Part shown: positions 14,201 through 26,500 of the stretch, one piece after another
How positions within the stretch are numbered: position 1 is the stretch's first letter
How the letters are laid out: every line of letters begins with the position of its first letter
Assembly: GCF_031877795.1 (NCBI RefSeq)
Contig: NC_133932.1
Span: 73,769,937 to 73,833,936, forward strand
DNA from: Strix aluco
Lineage: Eukaryota; Chordata; Aves; Strigiformes; Strigidae
Direction: 5' to 3'
DNA length: 64,000 nt
Program-made: the position numbers and the translations under genes
Notes under the pieces: generated by a model
The model's input: only the letters and a program-made list of their open reading frames with translations
What the model was told of the DNA's origin: nothing
Database searches by the model: none

Positions 14201-16198
14201 ACTTGCATAGTGATGCTGTAACATTCATTTTAAAAAGACATGCCTCTTTATTTTTGAAGATACTTGTGCTTTAGGTATAAAAGACCACTACTTTTTATTT
14301 GGGAGATGCTAGGGTGGGGAGAGCAGGGAAGCTCTGTGGTTCCTGTGATAGGAAACAGGCTACAAGAAATACAATTTAAGCAATATTGTTCTCATTCCTG
14401 TTTGTGAAATCACTCTTAGCCAAGACCCTGAACCAAAGATTACTAATGAAATAGAAGGAATCCCATTTAAACCTATGAATTTTAGGTGATGTCCTAAATG
14501 AATACTTTCTTTTGAGAGACCTGGAAGTAAATAGAGTGGTTATACTCTAGAACCTCAATTTCATTTAGCTTGCTGAAGCTTAAGTGAAATACATTTCACA
14601 TTAATTAGTCAATCAAAAGCACATTTTAAGCAAAGTATAATTTAGTCTATACCTACAAATTACTCCATTTTAACTCCGTTTTAACTTCATCTATTAATAA
14701 TTTAAGATAACAGCTTTCATCTAAAAGTATTAATCAATCTAAAAGTATCAGGCTTTTACAATCTAAAAGTATCCATAAGAGGATTGAACTGATTTAGCAA
14801 CTCAAGAACATCTTTAGTTACTCGGTGCAATTAGAGTATGTATGCAAATTATTATAATAAAATTCTGTATTTCATCCTATCAGGCATCATTGTATTTGGA
14901 AAGAGAAAAAGGAAAAAATGTAAGCTTTTTATCCCCAAAGGAAACAAATATATCCCATTAATATTCAAGCATTATAATACACATCAGATGTCTTTTATGG
15001 AGCACAATCTTCAGTGTTCTCTGCAGCACGTTTTAAAAAGATAAAAATATCTTACAGGACAGGCATGCCTGTATTCATTTTGCTCATTATAATAAAAGAT
15101 TGTTTTAATTCAGAAATGATGCTAAACTTCTGAATTCCTTGTAGTCTGCCTCTTTTGACAGGTACAAGCCAGCCTTTCTCTTTGAAAGCTCCTACTTCCC
15201 TGAAGTTAAGGAGTTTTCTTGTTACTTCTCTCTTTTAGCATGAACATGTTTTCCCAGAAAAATGACTTGGCATTTTTAATAATATCTTTCCCTCCCTAAT
15301 ACTGATCAGAGAGAAGCAAGTTAGGCATTACCCTTAACTGAGAATGATGGATTTAGAATTGAGTAATTTACAGTCTGAAGAATTTAAAGTTGCCTTACTC
15401 TACTGCATCATTGAGAAATACCTCCATTACAAGAAGATTTGGGATCTAACGTTCAAAGTTCAATCTGCAGACAGCATAAATATTTGGTACCTTAAACAGT
15501 ATGGTAACCATTAGGAGAATATACCTACAGTTAACACCATTCATTCAACAATAGTTGTAAAAACCTTAATGGGCTCTGGGAGCACGGATCGGCTGACAGG
15601 AGAAGACATGAGTCAAGCACTGCTGCTTTTCTCAAGACAGTATCGAACTGCAGCATCCCAACCCACTCCACCAGATGCTATTTACCTGTTTCTTCTGTGT
15701 GGACAACAGATCTTCTCCACCTGTTTCTGCTCCCATTCCAGATTTCCTTTTGGAAGCTCTCAGCTGGGCCAGGACCAGGAAGCCTGTTCTCCTGAAGGGC
15801 AGAAGTGACAGGCAGTGAATGCAGCCTCACATTTGCTCATCCCCTGCAAGCCAAAAACCACCCTTCCAGCTTACCTGCCTGGCGCCAGCTGCAGACACTT
15901 GCAGGAAGGAAGAAACAGGGGTACCCGCTTTATTTTCATCAGGGGACACGGGTGGCCGGTCTAGCGGAGACCTTGCCTGGACCCTGTAGATCAGCTCGCT
16001 GCGCAGAGCTTCTAGTTCTGTTTTCAGGGTGATAACATGGTAAAGAGAGACTGCTGCAAAAGAGGACAGGAGCATTGCAAGCCACAGGAATGTGACAGAA
16101 AAAAGTCCCGTGGTGCCTGAAGCAGCACCAGAGGGGGCAGAGGGACAGGAGGCGGTATCCTTCTGTTGGATGACGTGCACACAGTCCACGGATTTCAT
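5144..16198 (-). CDS. TNFSF13B: TNFSF13B (BAFF/BLyS), six-exon TNF-family cytokine gene
   Basis: BAFF is a type II membrane protein released as a trimeric cytokine. It binds BAFF-R, TACI and BCMA and supports B-cell survival. Six exons can be joined at GT/AG sites with matching phases: 16198-15875, 15763-15721, 7695-7639, 7344-7232, 7135-6985 and 5256-5144, giving about 266 residues from the ATG at 16198. Exon 1 holds the cytosolic tail, a membrane segment and the stalk. Exon 2 has a basic processing region. Exons 3-6 make the TNF homology domain, with conserved pieces such as CLQLIADS, PWLLSFKRG, KETGYFFIYGQ, MGHLIQRKKAHVFGD, NNSCY and ISLDGDGTFFGA. The six-exon layout matches the mammalian gene. 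The first intron is only 111 bases and the second about 8 kb. An ATG at 16263, whose first residues resemble the human N-terminus, is out of frame with the rest (see findings), so the start at 16198 is the safe choice. Confidence 0.93.
6985..7135 (-). CDS. TNFSF13B: TNFSF13B exon 5 (TNF domain with flap loop)
   Basis: A 151-base exon with acceptor CTGTAG and donor GCTG|GTAAAC. It encodes LYTDTTFAMGHLIQRKK followed by AHVFGDD, the BAFF-specific DE flap loop that lets trimers assemble into larger particles. The flap His is kept, and human E223 is Asp here. NNSCY keeps the glycosylation motif and the disulphide Cys. Confidence 0.93.
7232..7344 (-). CDS. TNFSF13B: TNFSF13B exon 4 (TNF domain)
   Basis: A 113-base exon with acceptor CTTTTAG and donor CAG|GTGAGA. 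It encodes a 37-residue TNF-domain block containing IIPWLLSFKRGTALEE and IKETGYFFIYGQ, nearly identical to human BAFF. Confidence 0.95.
7514..7535 (-). repeat. poly(A) tract (22) in TNFSF13B intron 3
   Basis: An uninterrupted run of 22 T on the plus strand (A on the transcribed sense strand) lies between exons 3 and 4. No SINE body was recognised next to it. Confidence 0.9.
7639..7695 (-). CDS. TNFSF13B: TNFSF13B exon 3 (57-nt symmetric exon)
   Basis: Acceptor TTTGCAG and donor AAAG|GTAAGA bound exactly 57 bases in phase 1/1. It encodes LQACLQLIADSKSDIQQK, the first strand region of the TNF domain. Skipping it would keep the frame, as in the mammalian deltaBAFF isoform. Confidence 0.9.
7700..15715. 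other. TNFSF13B intron 2, no other feature recognised
   Basis: About 8 kb of AT-rich intron. Short poly(A/T) tracts occur, but I saw no second gene, CR1 copy or RNA gene. Confidence 0.55.
15721..15763 (-). CDS. TNFSF13B: TNFSF13B exon 2 (processing region)
   Basis: A 43-base exon lies between a GCCCAG acceptor and a CAG|GTGGAG donor. It encodes LRASKRKSGMGAET and joins in phase 1 to the next exon, giving ETVLQACLQLIADS. That aligns with human EETVTQDCLQLIADS, and SKRK falls where human has the furin site RNKR. The exon was found by phase and homology, so its left edge is the least certain boundary of the gene. Confidence 0.75.
15875..16198 (-). CDS. TNFSF13B: TNFSF13B exon 1 (tail, transmembrane segment, stalk)
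   Basis: The frame begins MKSVDCVHV, aligned with MKLKECVSI of human BAFF. A short cytosolic tail is followed by a hydrophobic segment (about residues 31-52) typical of a type II anchor, then a stalk. The donor is CAG|GTAAGC at 15875/15874, in phase 0. The frame stays open upstream to 16265 but has no in-frame ATG there. Confidence 0.9.
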
Positions 16199-16233
16199 CG
16201 CTGCTCTTTCCTCACTAAAGCCAAAGGGAGAGT

Positions 16234-16263
16234 TCAGCTGTCCCCTTCCGAGGTGCAATCCAT
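16234..16263 (-). other. upstream ATG frame; probable disrupted original TNFSF13B start
   Basis: ATG at 16263 opens a 9-codon frame (MDCTSEGDS, then TGA). Its residues resemble the human BAFF start MDDSTEREQS. It lies 65 bases before the in-frame ATG at 16198, one base short of 22 codons. It is therefore either an upstream ORF or the original start put out of frame by a 1-base loss. Confidence 0.6.
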
Positions 16264-16269
16264 GTTACC

Positions 16270-19200
16270 AGTTGCTCTCTGAAACTAAGGGCATCCAGAA
16301 TGTGAAGTGAACAAAACGCCCAGATCATTTCCTGTCATATGAAGCCGTTGATAGAACCATTAAACTTAATGTACAGAGTGAACGTCTAAGATTCAGACTC
16401 CCTTTAGTTTTCTTCTTTCTGTACTGCATTTTGGAAATGAATACTTTCTCATGAGCTGCTTGCTCAATCTATCTTCCTCCTTTCACTTTCAACTTTTTAT
16501 TTATGTGGCAGCTTGCTATTACCGTTTCCCATTATCTTTAAATTTAGGCACAGCTGGTACCACTGGTAATTTAAAGCCTTATCTAGAAGTGCAGAAACAA
16601 TGTAAAGTTTCCTGGCAGCATATCATCCACTGCTACTTAAAAGACATACACATCTGACAATGCATGTGTCTCTGTGTGTGTAGGTATATAGATGTACTGT
16701 GTATATAAAATATATAATATATTTATATATATATAATTTCATATCTAAAGTGCATATACACCTACAGAGGGCACAACCTATTCAAACAAAAATTTTTGTG
16801 GTTTCCTAAACACAACAGTGGAACATATTCCCAGGTATGAGTAACAAATTACTGGTCTCTCAACTGTATGAAGTTGCAGATTGTGCAGTTGAGTTCATCA
16901 TACTACTTTGAAGAGGGATAACATTTTATTAAACTTATCTAATAAATATAGTTCCTTTACAGAATTCAAGGCCTGGATTAATGCAAAAGGGGACACAAAG
17001 AAGTGGGGAAAGGAAACTCTGGGAAGGGGAGGAATGGGAAGGGATGAAAACTACAGGATGGGAAAGATGAAGGGAAAATAATAATAATAGGGGGGTAAAG
17101 GGGCAGAGGGGTATAGAAGGAAAATAACATTTAGAGACTTTTTAACCCCCCCCTCCCCAAAGCTTTGAACATGCATGCTTAAGTTTTTCAGGTGAATCCT
17201 GAGTGTCTGGCTTAAGATCATCTTTTTGAGTCCTTTCATCTTAAAGCCCTGAATTACGAATTCCTTTCTTCTGGGCAGCAGTAAGGTACCTAAATATCCC
17301 AAATACGTTCATACACTTTTTGTATTGTCTTCTCACATAAAATTAAAGTTTTACTCCTTTGTTAACAGTTTCAGTGGTCTGGGACAGAAAAAAAAGACCA
17401 AAAAGCATCACAATTAGAGCTAAAATAAACAGGTCACACCCCCCCACACCACCCCCCAATCTAAATTTTTTTACCATGTAAGTAAACTTTATCTTTGCAA
17501 GGGAGACAACTTTTACAGGTTTGTCTGAATACTGTGTAATGAATTCTGATGGCAACACCTATCAGAGTAGCTCAGATCGAGTTGATTCTGTTGGGAAGGA
17601 GAAGGAAGAAGGAGCAACAACAGACTAACAACTTCCATAGCCTCTCCCACTTCTATTTCTTAAGACTATTAGAAATTGAGGGCTCTTATAAGATTTGTCA
17701 TCTTCCGTTGTGATGCAAGGTACTTTTTTCCTTACTTTGCCTCCTCTAGCAACTGCCCAATATCCTTCTCAGACAAGTAGTTATTTTCCTAAATGCAGAG
17801 GAAGAAAAATTATACCACATATCTTAATATGTTCCTAGAAGGTAGGTACATACTGTAAGAAATGATACAGTAATCAGTGCAGGGTGAAATGAGAGCAGAA
17901 TACCATATAGTTTCTGTACCTATTTTCAAGGCTAAGTTAAGGTGTAAATGGGGTTGCATTTTGAAGGAAATTTAAAATTAACTAAGGTAGGTTTTTTTGG
18001 AACAGAATAAGCAATTATTAGAACTAAGCAGATGTGCCTTGAAGTATTACTAGACATCAAAACATTACCAGCCTAGTACTGACTGTGTTCCAAAAATAAA
18101 ACAATATGACAGGTGGAAAATAAGTGCTATTTAAGAAAATGAAACCAAGTGAGAGAATGGAAGTTATAACTAGCTATCCAGGAATACTGAGAAACAATTG
18201 GACGGTGAGGTCTCTGTGGTCATTAACTTGTAAGAAAATAACAGATAGGTATATAATTAGCATCACTCTAGTTGCTTCTGGAGAAAATAGGCTGTCCCAG
18301 TCTCCACACCTTCTTTAAATGGGGTCATTATTTGGGCTGACAAAATAATTGTGGTGACACAGAGGACTTCTGTAAGACATCTGGCTTTATGTTGCTTACC
18401 ATTCTGATAAATGAGAATTTCAGAGGGGAGATGAGAAAAATCAGAACAGCCCCCACACGGCAAACTGTTAAATTCAGCAGGTATTTCTAGTTAAGTATCA
18501 AAGGGATCACTCTGTTTGCAACTTTGTGTTGTTCTATAGCTTCATAAGCAGTTAAATGATTTGAAAGAAAATATAATTTTAGACAACTTCCGTGATGACA
18601 AAAACATAGTGGAACAACAGATAATGGGAGTAGAGATCAATCATGAAAAACAACGTGAATTGCCTAGAAATAGACTTAGTTGAACAACTTACATTTTAAC
18701 ATGATCAAACGAAGCTTTAGTAAATTGCAGACTACTAATTGCCTAAAAGTAAAACCTCAGAAAAATTACTTAAAACAAACAAACAACAAACAAACAAAAA
18801 AACCCAAGCTAGTTGCAGAGCCTAGAGCGTGGAGTTGGTGCCTCGATGTTTGCCACTATGTCTTAACATACTGTCCTTATGATTCCTCTTGTTGGCAGAG
18901 CTGCAAAGTAGTCCTTAGCTTGCTTAAAGCAAAGTCAGTAAAATTAACATATGTGCAGTTTCTTCTGTGTTTTAATCTAAGATATGACTAAAGATGACTA
19001 AGGAGGGCTCAAATTAGCTTTCCATTAGCAGACATGGGAGGGTGTTGACTCCAGCTGAACATGAGCTCTCAGTGGAACATTCTTGCTGAAACAGAAGTGA
19101 AATATTTGAATATATATGCTGGAGCAGAGTATTAAGCAAAAATAAAAAGTAGCAGTAATCGTGATTTTATATTGACAAAATTGTTTGCATAGAGCTACAA

Positions 19201-22200
19201 CCGCCAAAACCAAACAGGTTCAGAAAAAAAAACCAGAATGAATACAAGAGGCCTAAAGAACCTGTCATGAAAGGGTTTATCAGTTTGTGGTTAGCAGCCT
19301 GCTTCTACTGGTCTGCTTCCCTGAAAACCCTTTTGCAGAAGTTTCTAGCATATTAACTGGTTTTGGCTCAAGACACACAACCTATGCTATGCATGCATGC
19401 AGTAAAACCTTGGGGCAACAAATGACCACCTCAAGTCCAGTTCAAAGCAGCATTTTTAAAACTATTTCTGGAAAACAAAATGGCACTGCATTAAACTGCG
19501 CAGAACTAGTCCTGGCCATCTACCTGTGGAAGCAAATAGGAATAAACCCTTATAATAAAGGTATTCTGAAAATATGGTCCTATTTTGCATGCACAGTACA
19601 GATGAGATACACACACACTGAATCCAACCATTTAGTGCCTCTTTAACCCAAAACAGGAGCTATGTTGAACACTCAGGTTGACTAAGACACCTCTTTAATT
19701 TAGTCAAGGAAAACTATTAAGAAGTGCCTTGGCTAGTCTAAGAATTTTACTTAACCAAGTCTTTTACTTTTGGGAAAAAGAGCAAACTTTTAGGTAAAAC
19801 TCAAAATAAGAAGAAAAAACCCAACATCACCACTGAAGATTATTAACTGTGAGAATATTTCAGTAGGGGAAATGGATTCCTGAACAAAATCAAGGTTGGT
19901 GAAATCTCTGAAGATGTTACAGCAGAAAAAAACCCTGTAGTTTCTGCAAGCAATTAATTTTTTTCATTTCTATTATGCAGAGTATCAGATTAAATGATCA
20001 AGATGGGCCCTGCTAACCTGCAAATTTATAAAACTTCATCACTACATCTGCGGGGAACCAAGGCAGAGATAGTAAGCAATCACACAGGAAATTTGTGGTT
20101 GAACCAGAAACTGAGCTCTTGATTTCCTGAAATATAGTACTGTACTTTAACCACAAAAGCATCTTCTTTGAGGGGGAGGAAAATCCCATAATGAAGTTTA
20201 ACGTATAAAAGAAAAGCAGATGATTTGAACGTGAAGACTTGGATAAAAACCCAATTTACTGAAGAAATGTGAAAGCTTACTAAAAATTAATGTTCTGTTT
20301 TTAAAAGGGAGGTTATGCAGATGCTGCAACCGAGAGATCCAGGCAAATGTTCATGGCCACACTAAAAGTACGGCTCCAGTGGCAAAGGTCCAACTTCACA
20401 TACTTCTGAAGTAGCCATAAAATGGAACTGGTCCCTGCAGTTATTACAGAAAGAAAGAGGCCACGATAGCTTGCCCTACTACACAAGACAATGCAGAACA
20501 GATAGAGGAGCAAAGAATAAGCAAAGGATCCATTTTAAACACATTTAATTTCAAGTCGTTTCTGAAGATAGACAAAATGGACAAACTATTTTTGAGATCA
20601 GAATAAATCCTGACAGTTTTCTGCTATTACAGATCTCTGTATTAAGAGTATTCATAAATAGCCCTCTGAAACAGTACATGTTCCCTTCAAGGACACTTAT
20701 TCAGCCATTAACTGCAATTTACACAGTAGCAAAACCAGGTAAGATCCTGCCTCACACATGGATCCAAAAACCACTCTATTTGTAGATACTGTGCTCCCGT
20801 GACTGTGTACCTTACATCCTATTATCTTAAATTTTAGGAAGCTGTTGAATAGCTTGCAAATAAAGGATGTGCTATGCACACAGTTAAAGCTTTATTTGAT
20901 ATATTACCTTGTTAAAAGGAAAAAAAAGTCCTATGAGATTTTTCTGAAGCAAAAGAGGTATTCTGTTCTCTTTGCCTCCCAATTTCAAAATTGCCTAGGA
21001 TAACATGAATGTCACTGCACATTTTAGATATGCCATGCCTGATTTATTCCTTGCCCAAGACTTCATTTCTCTAGACATCTAGACAATTTGGGTCCAAATC
21101 TGGCATGCACACTACACAGTCATATATACATCTGACTTGCAGCCATCATTACTTTTTACACGGTTATTACAGTGCTTTCAAAGGGAACGGGAAATAGCAC
21201 AGGAAGGAAAAGCAATTATTATAGGTGTCTCTCAAAGTATGCAGCAGAACCAACAAGAAATATAATTTTTAAAATATATAAAATATAAAAAGACAACACA
21301 AGATTTATATACTACAGCAGCTTAATGCCAACCTCCTCCCTCCGCCCCCATGATGTTATAGCAATTCCTTCTTACTGCACAGGGAAAAAGGAGCTCTGTC
21401 ATACAGCTGTAGCTCACTTCTCTTATAGTTTCACTGGCTTGGCTACCCAGCAACACGGAGTAGCGCATTTCTCCACCTCTTCGACACTGTGCAACTTGAC
21501 AGATTTGCACAGATGGGATAAAAATGCATTTGTATGGTAGCAAAATAAACAATCAGCCATGGCCCTTCACGTGGGAGTGGCCACTCTTCTGCTGCTATGT
21601 ACAGTCTGTGGACCTTTAACAGAGAGCACAGGACAGGGATCCAAGTATTTTCAACTCATAGCATTATTTCTTCACAGCTGTATCTAATTGCTACACTGTC
21701 CCCGAGTCCTCAAGGACAGAAAGGGAAGGGTTCTCTGCCTGACCTTTCCCTTTGAATTTTTGTAAATAATTAGCCCACACCAGATGTAAGCATAACGCAA
21801 AACAGCTGTAGAGCTTCCTTTCTTTCTGTCTTCAAGCAACAGAATCCATTCCTTAGTTGCTCATCAAAACTCGCAACATCTCTCCAAACTTGGTATGTGA
21901 GCACACTTAGATTTCATGCCAGCAAGCTTGCAGTTTTGCATTACTGAGCTCATTACTGAAGATTATTAAAGATGTACCTTCAATTATTATGAATGAAACC
22001 ATGTTCTGTAATACATTAAATCCACGTTTGCTCTTACGCTGTATTGCCTTTCAGAGAAAGCAAAATTGCTGTTTTTTCAAGACATAGAGTTATTCTGTCC
22101 CCACCCAAGCCGAAGCATAACAAATTAATCACATTAAGGTTGTCAAAACATTTCCAGAAAACATTCAGTGTATCTTCCTTATCTACTTACAGAGACAGAA

Positions 22201-23500
22201 CGCTGTAAAAGACGACCCTGAATAGGGTCCAACAAAGGATTTAAAGCTCAGGCACGTTCAATACCTTCGAAGCAAATAATTTTTGTTTAGCCAATAGTTC
22301 AGTATTTTATCAAAACCTTACCTACTATACTTGATCTTTTTAATAGACAGCACATCCCCTGCCCTTGGTTTAAGTTTCATTTCTAGCACTTAATTCAGAT
22401 GTTTATATGCCCTTATGAATGTTTACTATGATTTAAGCAGTACTTGCAAATTCTGAGATAAATTCAAATACTGTATTTTACCTTTTTCCATCTGATATGA
22501 AGGCCTATACATATCTACTAAGCAAATGAATATAACATCATGAGACATTTCAGGACACAGTTTATGTTGCAATTTGTAGCCCAGCTGCAATCATTATCCT
22601 TTCAGATAAGAAAAAGCAAATACAAGACCTGTGTTCTTCAGAGCAGCACTGCACAAGTAAGGTTTAGTGACATAGTTCCCAAGACAGCAAACTGCTTTGC
22701 ATTCAAGAAGGGCAGTATTCACATGAAATACCTAAATATGAGTTGCTGCTTTACTTTTATTGCTTCCTTTTCAAGAAATAGAAGTATCTTTTTTCCATTC
22801 AAAATTAAGAGGTACCACCCACCCCCCTACCCGTTTCCTATTTATTGGGTTAAAACTGAACTACAAGCCTTGCAGTAATCCAGGTGAGGACAAACATTTT
22901 GCAGCTTTAGAAAAGAGCAGTAAATCCTTATTTTCTGGGTATTTCACATTAACCATGCAGCATGGGAGCAGAGGTGATATAAGCTTAGTTATCCATTTCC
23001 CTGTAAGAAAGTAGAAATTGCTTCAGCCTGAGTACCCCGTTGCAGCTACCTGAATTAACCGAACCCCTGCTAGAGTGGCATTATAGCATTTAAAATTGAC
23101 ATTTAAAATATTACCAGAAACAGGTGGTAAAACTAGTCAGAAACACTTAAAAATATTTCTTAAGTGACATAATATTCAGACCATCCCTCAGTCTCCCAGA
23201 AAACAAATTTTGAAATGCAGAATGTGTTAGAAAGTGATGGAGAGCTACTGCATATCAGTTTTACTTATTAACACTTCCTGGAAGTGAGGATACATGACAA
23301 AGCTTAGAAATAGATATCGGTACTATACTTTTCCCCTGCTATAATACCTTTCCACAAATGCCGCATCTAACAATGAGGATGTCTGTTCCATGTGCTCTGG
23401 TTTAAGTAACTGAAAATGATACCTTGAGGTTGATCAGTTACCACGCATACAAAAATACCCCTGTACACATACTGAAGACAGGCCACAAACTAGAACAAGA
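16270..23500. other. intergenic DNA between TNFSF13B and ABHD13
   Basis: AT-rich DNA 5' of TNFSF13B. It holds a (TA)-rich low-complexity stretch at 16684-16737 and several homopolymer runs. No coding exon was recognised on either strand. The TNFSF13B promoter must lie in the first part, but no clear TATA box or CpG island is visible. Confidence 0.5.
16684..16737. repeat. TA-rich low-complexity tract
   Basis: Mixed TATA/ATAT repeats are seen directly. Confidence 0.8.
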
Positions 23501-23509
23501 CATTAACAG

Positions 23510-26500
23510 CACTTTTAATGTATCAATTTATTGCATATGTCAGTACATAAAAATAGAAAAGTGTTTTTTGTAAAATTAATTTTATTGTAAAAACCAGACT
23601 AGAATGAGAATGTAAAACGTTGTCACAATTAGCACATATACAGTAACATTTATGCTTTGTCTACAAAACTTAAGAATACTTTATAAGACATTTTTGCTTT
23701 AACTATATATTAAAGAAAAATCAAATAAAAAGCTTGCATCATATATTCAATGACTGTTTCTGAATTCAAAACACAAGTGTTATTTAGAACTTCAATATGC
23801 TATCTCTATTTACACTTCTGCGGGGTTCTACTCTGAATTATACAAGCAGGATGGCATTGTAAATTATTCTTAATGGGATACATCAGGCTGATCCCACTAC
23901 GTGCAAGAGGCACTGATTTTATATTTGGCAGAAGTGCCCCTAGCAAAATCACCTGTCGTTAACAAAAATAAAAATGTACTTCTCAAGAATTGATTTATGA
24001 AATACAAATGGAGGTATGTCTAAATCTTCTTGCTAACAGAAGAGACCATACCTTGGACTCTCAATTCAGCCTTGCATTCTTCGCCATGAACATCCAATGT
24101 GACGCAAATGATTAGCTTAGAGATGCTGATATGCATATTTTCTATAAATAGTTAATCCACCTGCCCTTCAACTGAGATTGTCCGTAGCCTACCAAATGTA
24201 TTTGTGCTCTATTTCTAATTTTACCTGAGAAATGGACATGAGGGCAGCTACACTAGTTAACATTTCTTCAGATGAAAGCATAGCTTATCTCTCTGCATTT
24301 CACAGTTCAGAAACAAATATTGTGAATGTAAACTTGGGTTAGCAGGAAGCCTCAAGTATTTCCACTAATTAAAACCACACACATGTGTGCACACACAAGG
24401 TTTTATACTGGATACTTCCTTACAAGGACTCTACTGCTACAGCTGTTCCAGTTCAATTCCTGACTGCCTGCCCCATTCTTTTTTTTTTTTTTTTTATAAA
24501 CTTAAAGTTCCTCTTATAAAAGAGACTATTCCTTTAATGAGCATATTTAAACCAAGAGGCTTTCTTACAAACCTTTGAAAATAATTCAACTTCCTCTTCC
24601 CAAACTAGAAATTTATATATACAGGACGAATACTTGGGAAACATCTACACATAAACAGAGAACTGTTAAGGGAAAACATATAATGGTATTAAGTGGAACA
24701 AATGCATCAGTATCATAATATACCTTTTGGCAATTTAAAGTTATTACTATGTTGCTTGCAGTTCACTTTTTAGCAGCCAACAACTGTGGGTTTCCACACA
24801 GACCAAAAAATAAAAACAAGTCTTGACTTGTCAGAACAAGTTTCTTCCCCTTTCTCTCCCTCCCTTAAAAGATCGTATGCACAGCAGTGGAATATTTGCA
24901 TAAAAAAAAAGTCATTTCCTTCCTATTTTCTTTCAGTGAATTTCATAGTCAATGCAATGAGAAACAGCATGATAACAGACATTCATTCAGAAATACATGC
25001 ACCCAGCCCATTAAGGGAGAAGTAAAAACATGCATATGTGGAAGAAACCACATTAAGTATAAAGGAAGCAAATATGACAATTTTGTCTTCTCATACCCAA
25101 TACTTGCAAAATCAGACAAAGTTTCATCTTTATGTCCTGCAGACAGTATAGTGAAAAGATATGGCTTTGATAATCAAAAGTAACACTTAGATACAGTTCA
25201 CTCTTAACAGCTCCAGATTGCCATAATCTAATGACACTTTTGATTTAGCAACTGTGTGCCTAAATGAGATCACTTCATTTGTATATAAGTGCCACATAAT
25301 ACTGGGGGGTATTTTGGGTTTTTTTGTCTTTGACTGGGGGGACGCAGCGTAAAAAGTGATGTTAATTTAGAAATCAACATTTTATAAAAAAAAAAAAAAA
25401 ATGGCATTTAATGGCAAGTTATGACAACTTCTGAAACAATTTACTTTCTCTTCATTCTGTCTCCAACAGGTAATCTATTCTTTTGGCTTTATCTTATGTT
25501 TAGAAAAGCAGTATTTGCCCACTTATTTTCCTTCACTCCCCCCGCCTTAATTTTAAAGCAACGTGAAGTAGCTGAAACAACCTATGCAAGCAGCTCACAC
25601 TGTCATTTTAGAATACATCAGGGAAAGAGAACGCCATGTCTATTAACTCTTTTCTGCTATATAAACACCCCCACCCTCCTGCCCAGCCAAACTTCACAAA
25701 CACACCTTCTCCACCCGCCGCCCTTCAAAAAAATACCATCACTGGAAGGCTGAGGAGATAGTTTTGGTTTCACTCAGATTTAAAACTATGATCTGTCTAT
25801 AATTATTTTAGGTCTATAGATCCAAAAAGGTCTATAGTTTTTTCAGTCAACTAAGAAAACCTTAATAGTATGGTAAAAGAGCCTTACCAGTGAAAGGAAC
25901 AACTTCTGGTATATATATGTTTATTTAAAAATTAAAAAAATAAATTAAAAAAATCACATTTAAGTAAAGATGTATCAACCCTATCTATAAATTGCTGACA
26001 ACTATTACCCATGTGTACACAAGACCTGTAATTGCATGTAATAAATTTTAGGAGGCATGACCATTAAGGCACCAGTTCACGAAAGCAGTTTTATTCAACC
26101 AGAGAACTTAAGCACAAGCTTAAAATACCACTGTCCTTCAGGAAACAGATTTTAAGTGTGTGCCGAGATGCTTTTCTGAATCAGGACAACATGGCAGAAA
26201 AGTTTATTTAAAAATTTCAATCCGAAGAGCAAATGTACAGAATGCGTGGAAGATTTTCCACAGTTTGTTCTTCCCATAAAAAGTGTTTTGAAGAGGCAAA
26301 CTATCAGCTGCAGTAAATGGGAAATTAAACCTGCAGAAGAGATTTGAACAGCCCTACACTCCAATATGGGCTAAGCTAACAGCATTCAACTTTGATATGA
26401 CTACCTAGGATAAGGACTCCGAAAAACAAACAAAACAAACAAAAGAATCCCAACATTCAGTCAGAATCACACTCTCTCTCAATTTAAGTACTGCTGGCTC

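Noticed and set aside
16199-16258. 20-codon N-terminal extension of TNFSF13B in the open frame
   Set aside because: The first codon is TTG, not ATG, and there is no in-frame ATG before the stop at about 16265-16267.
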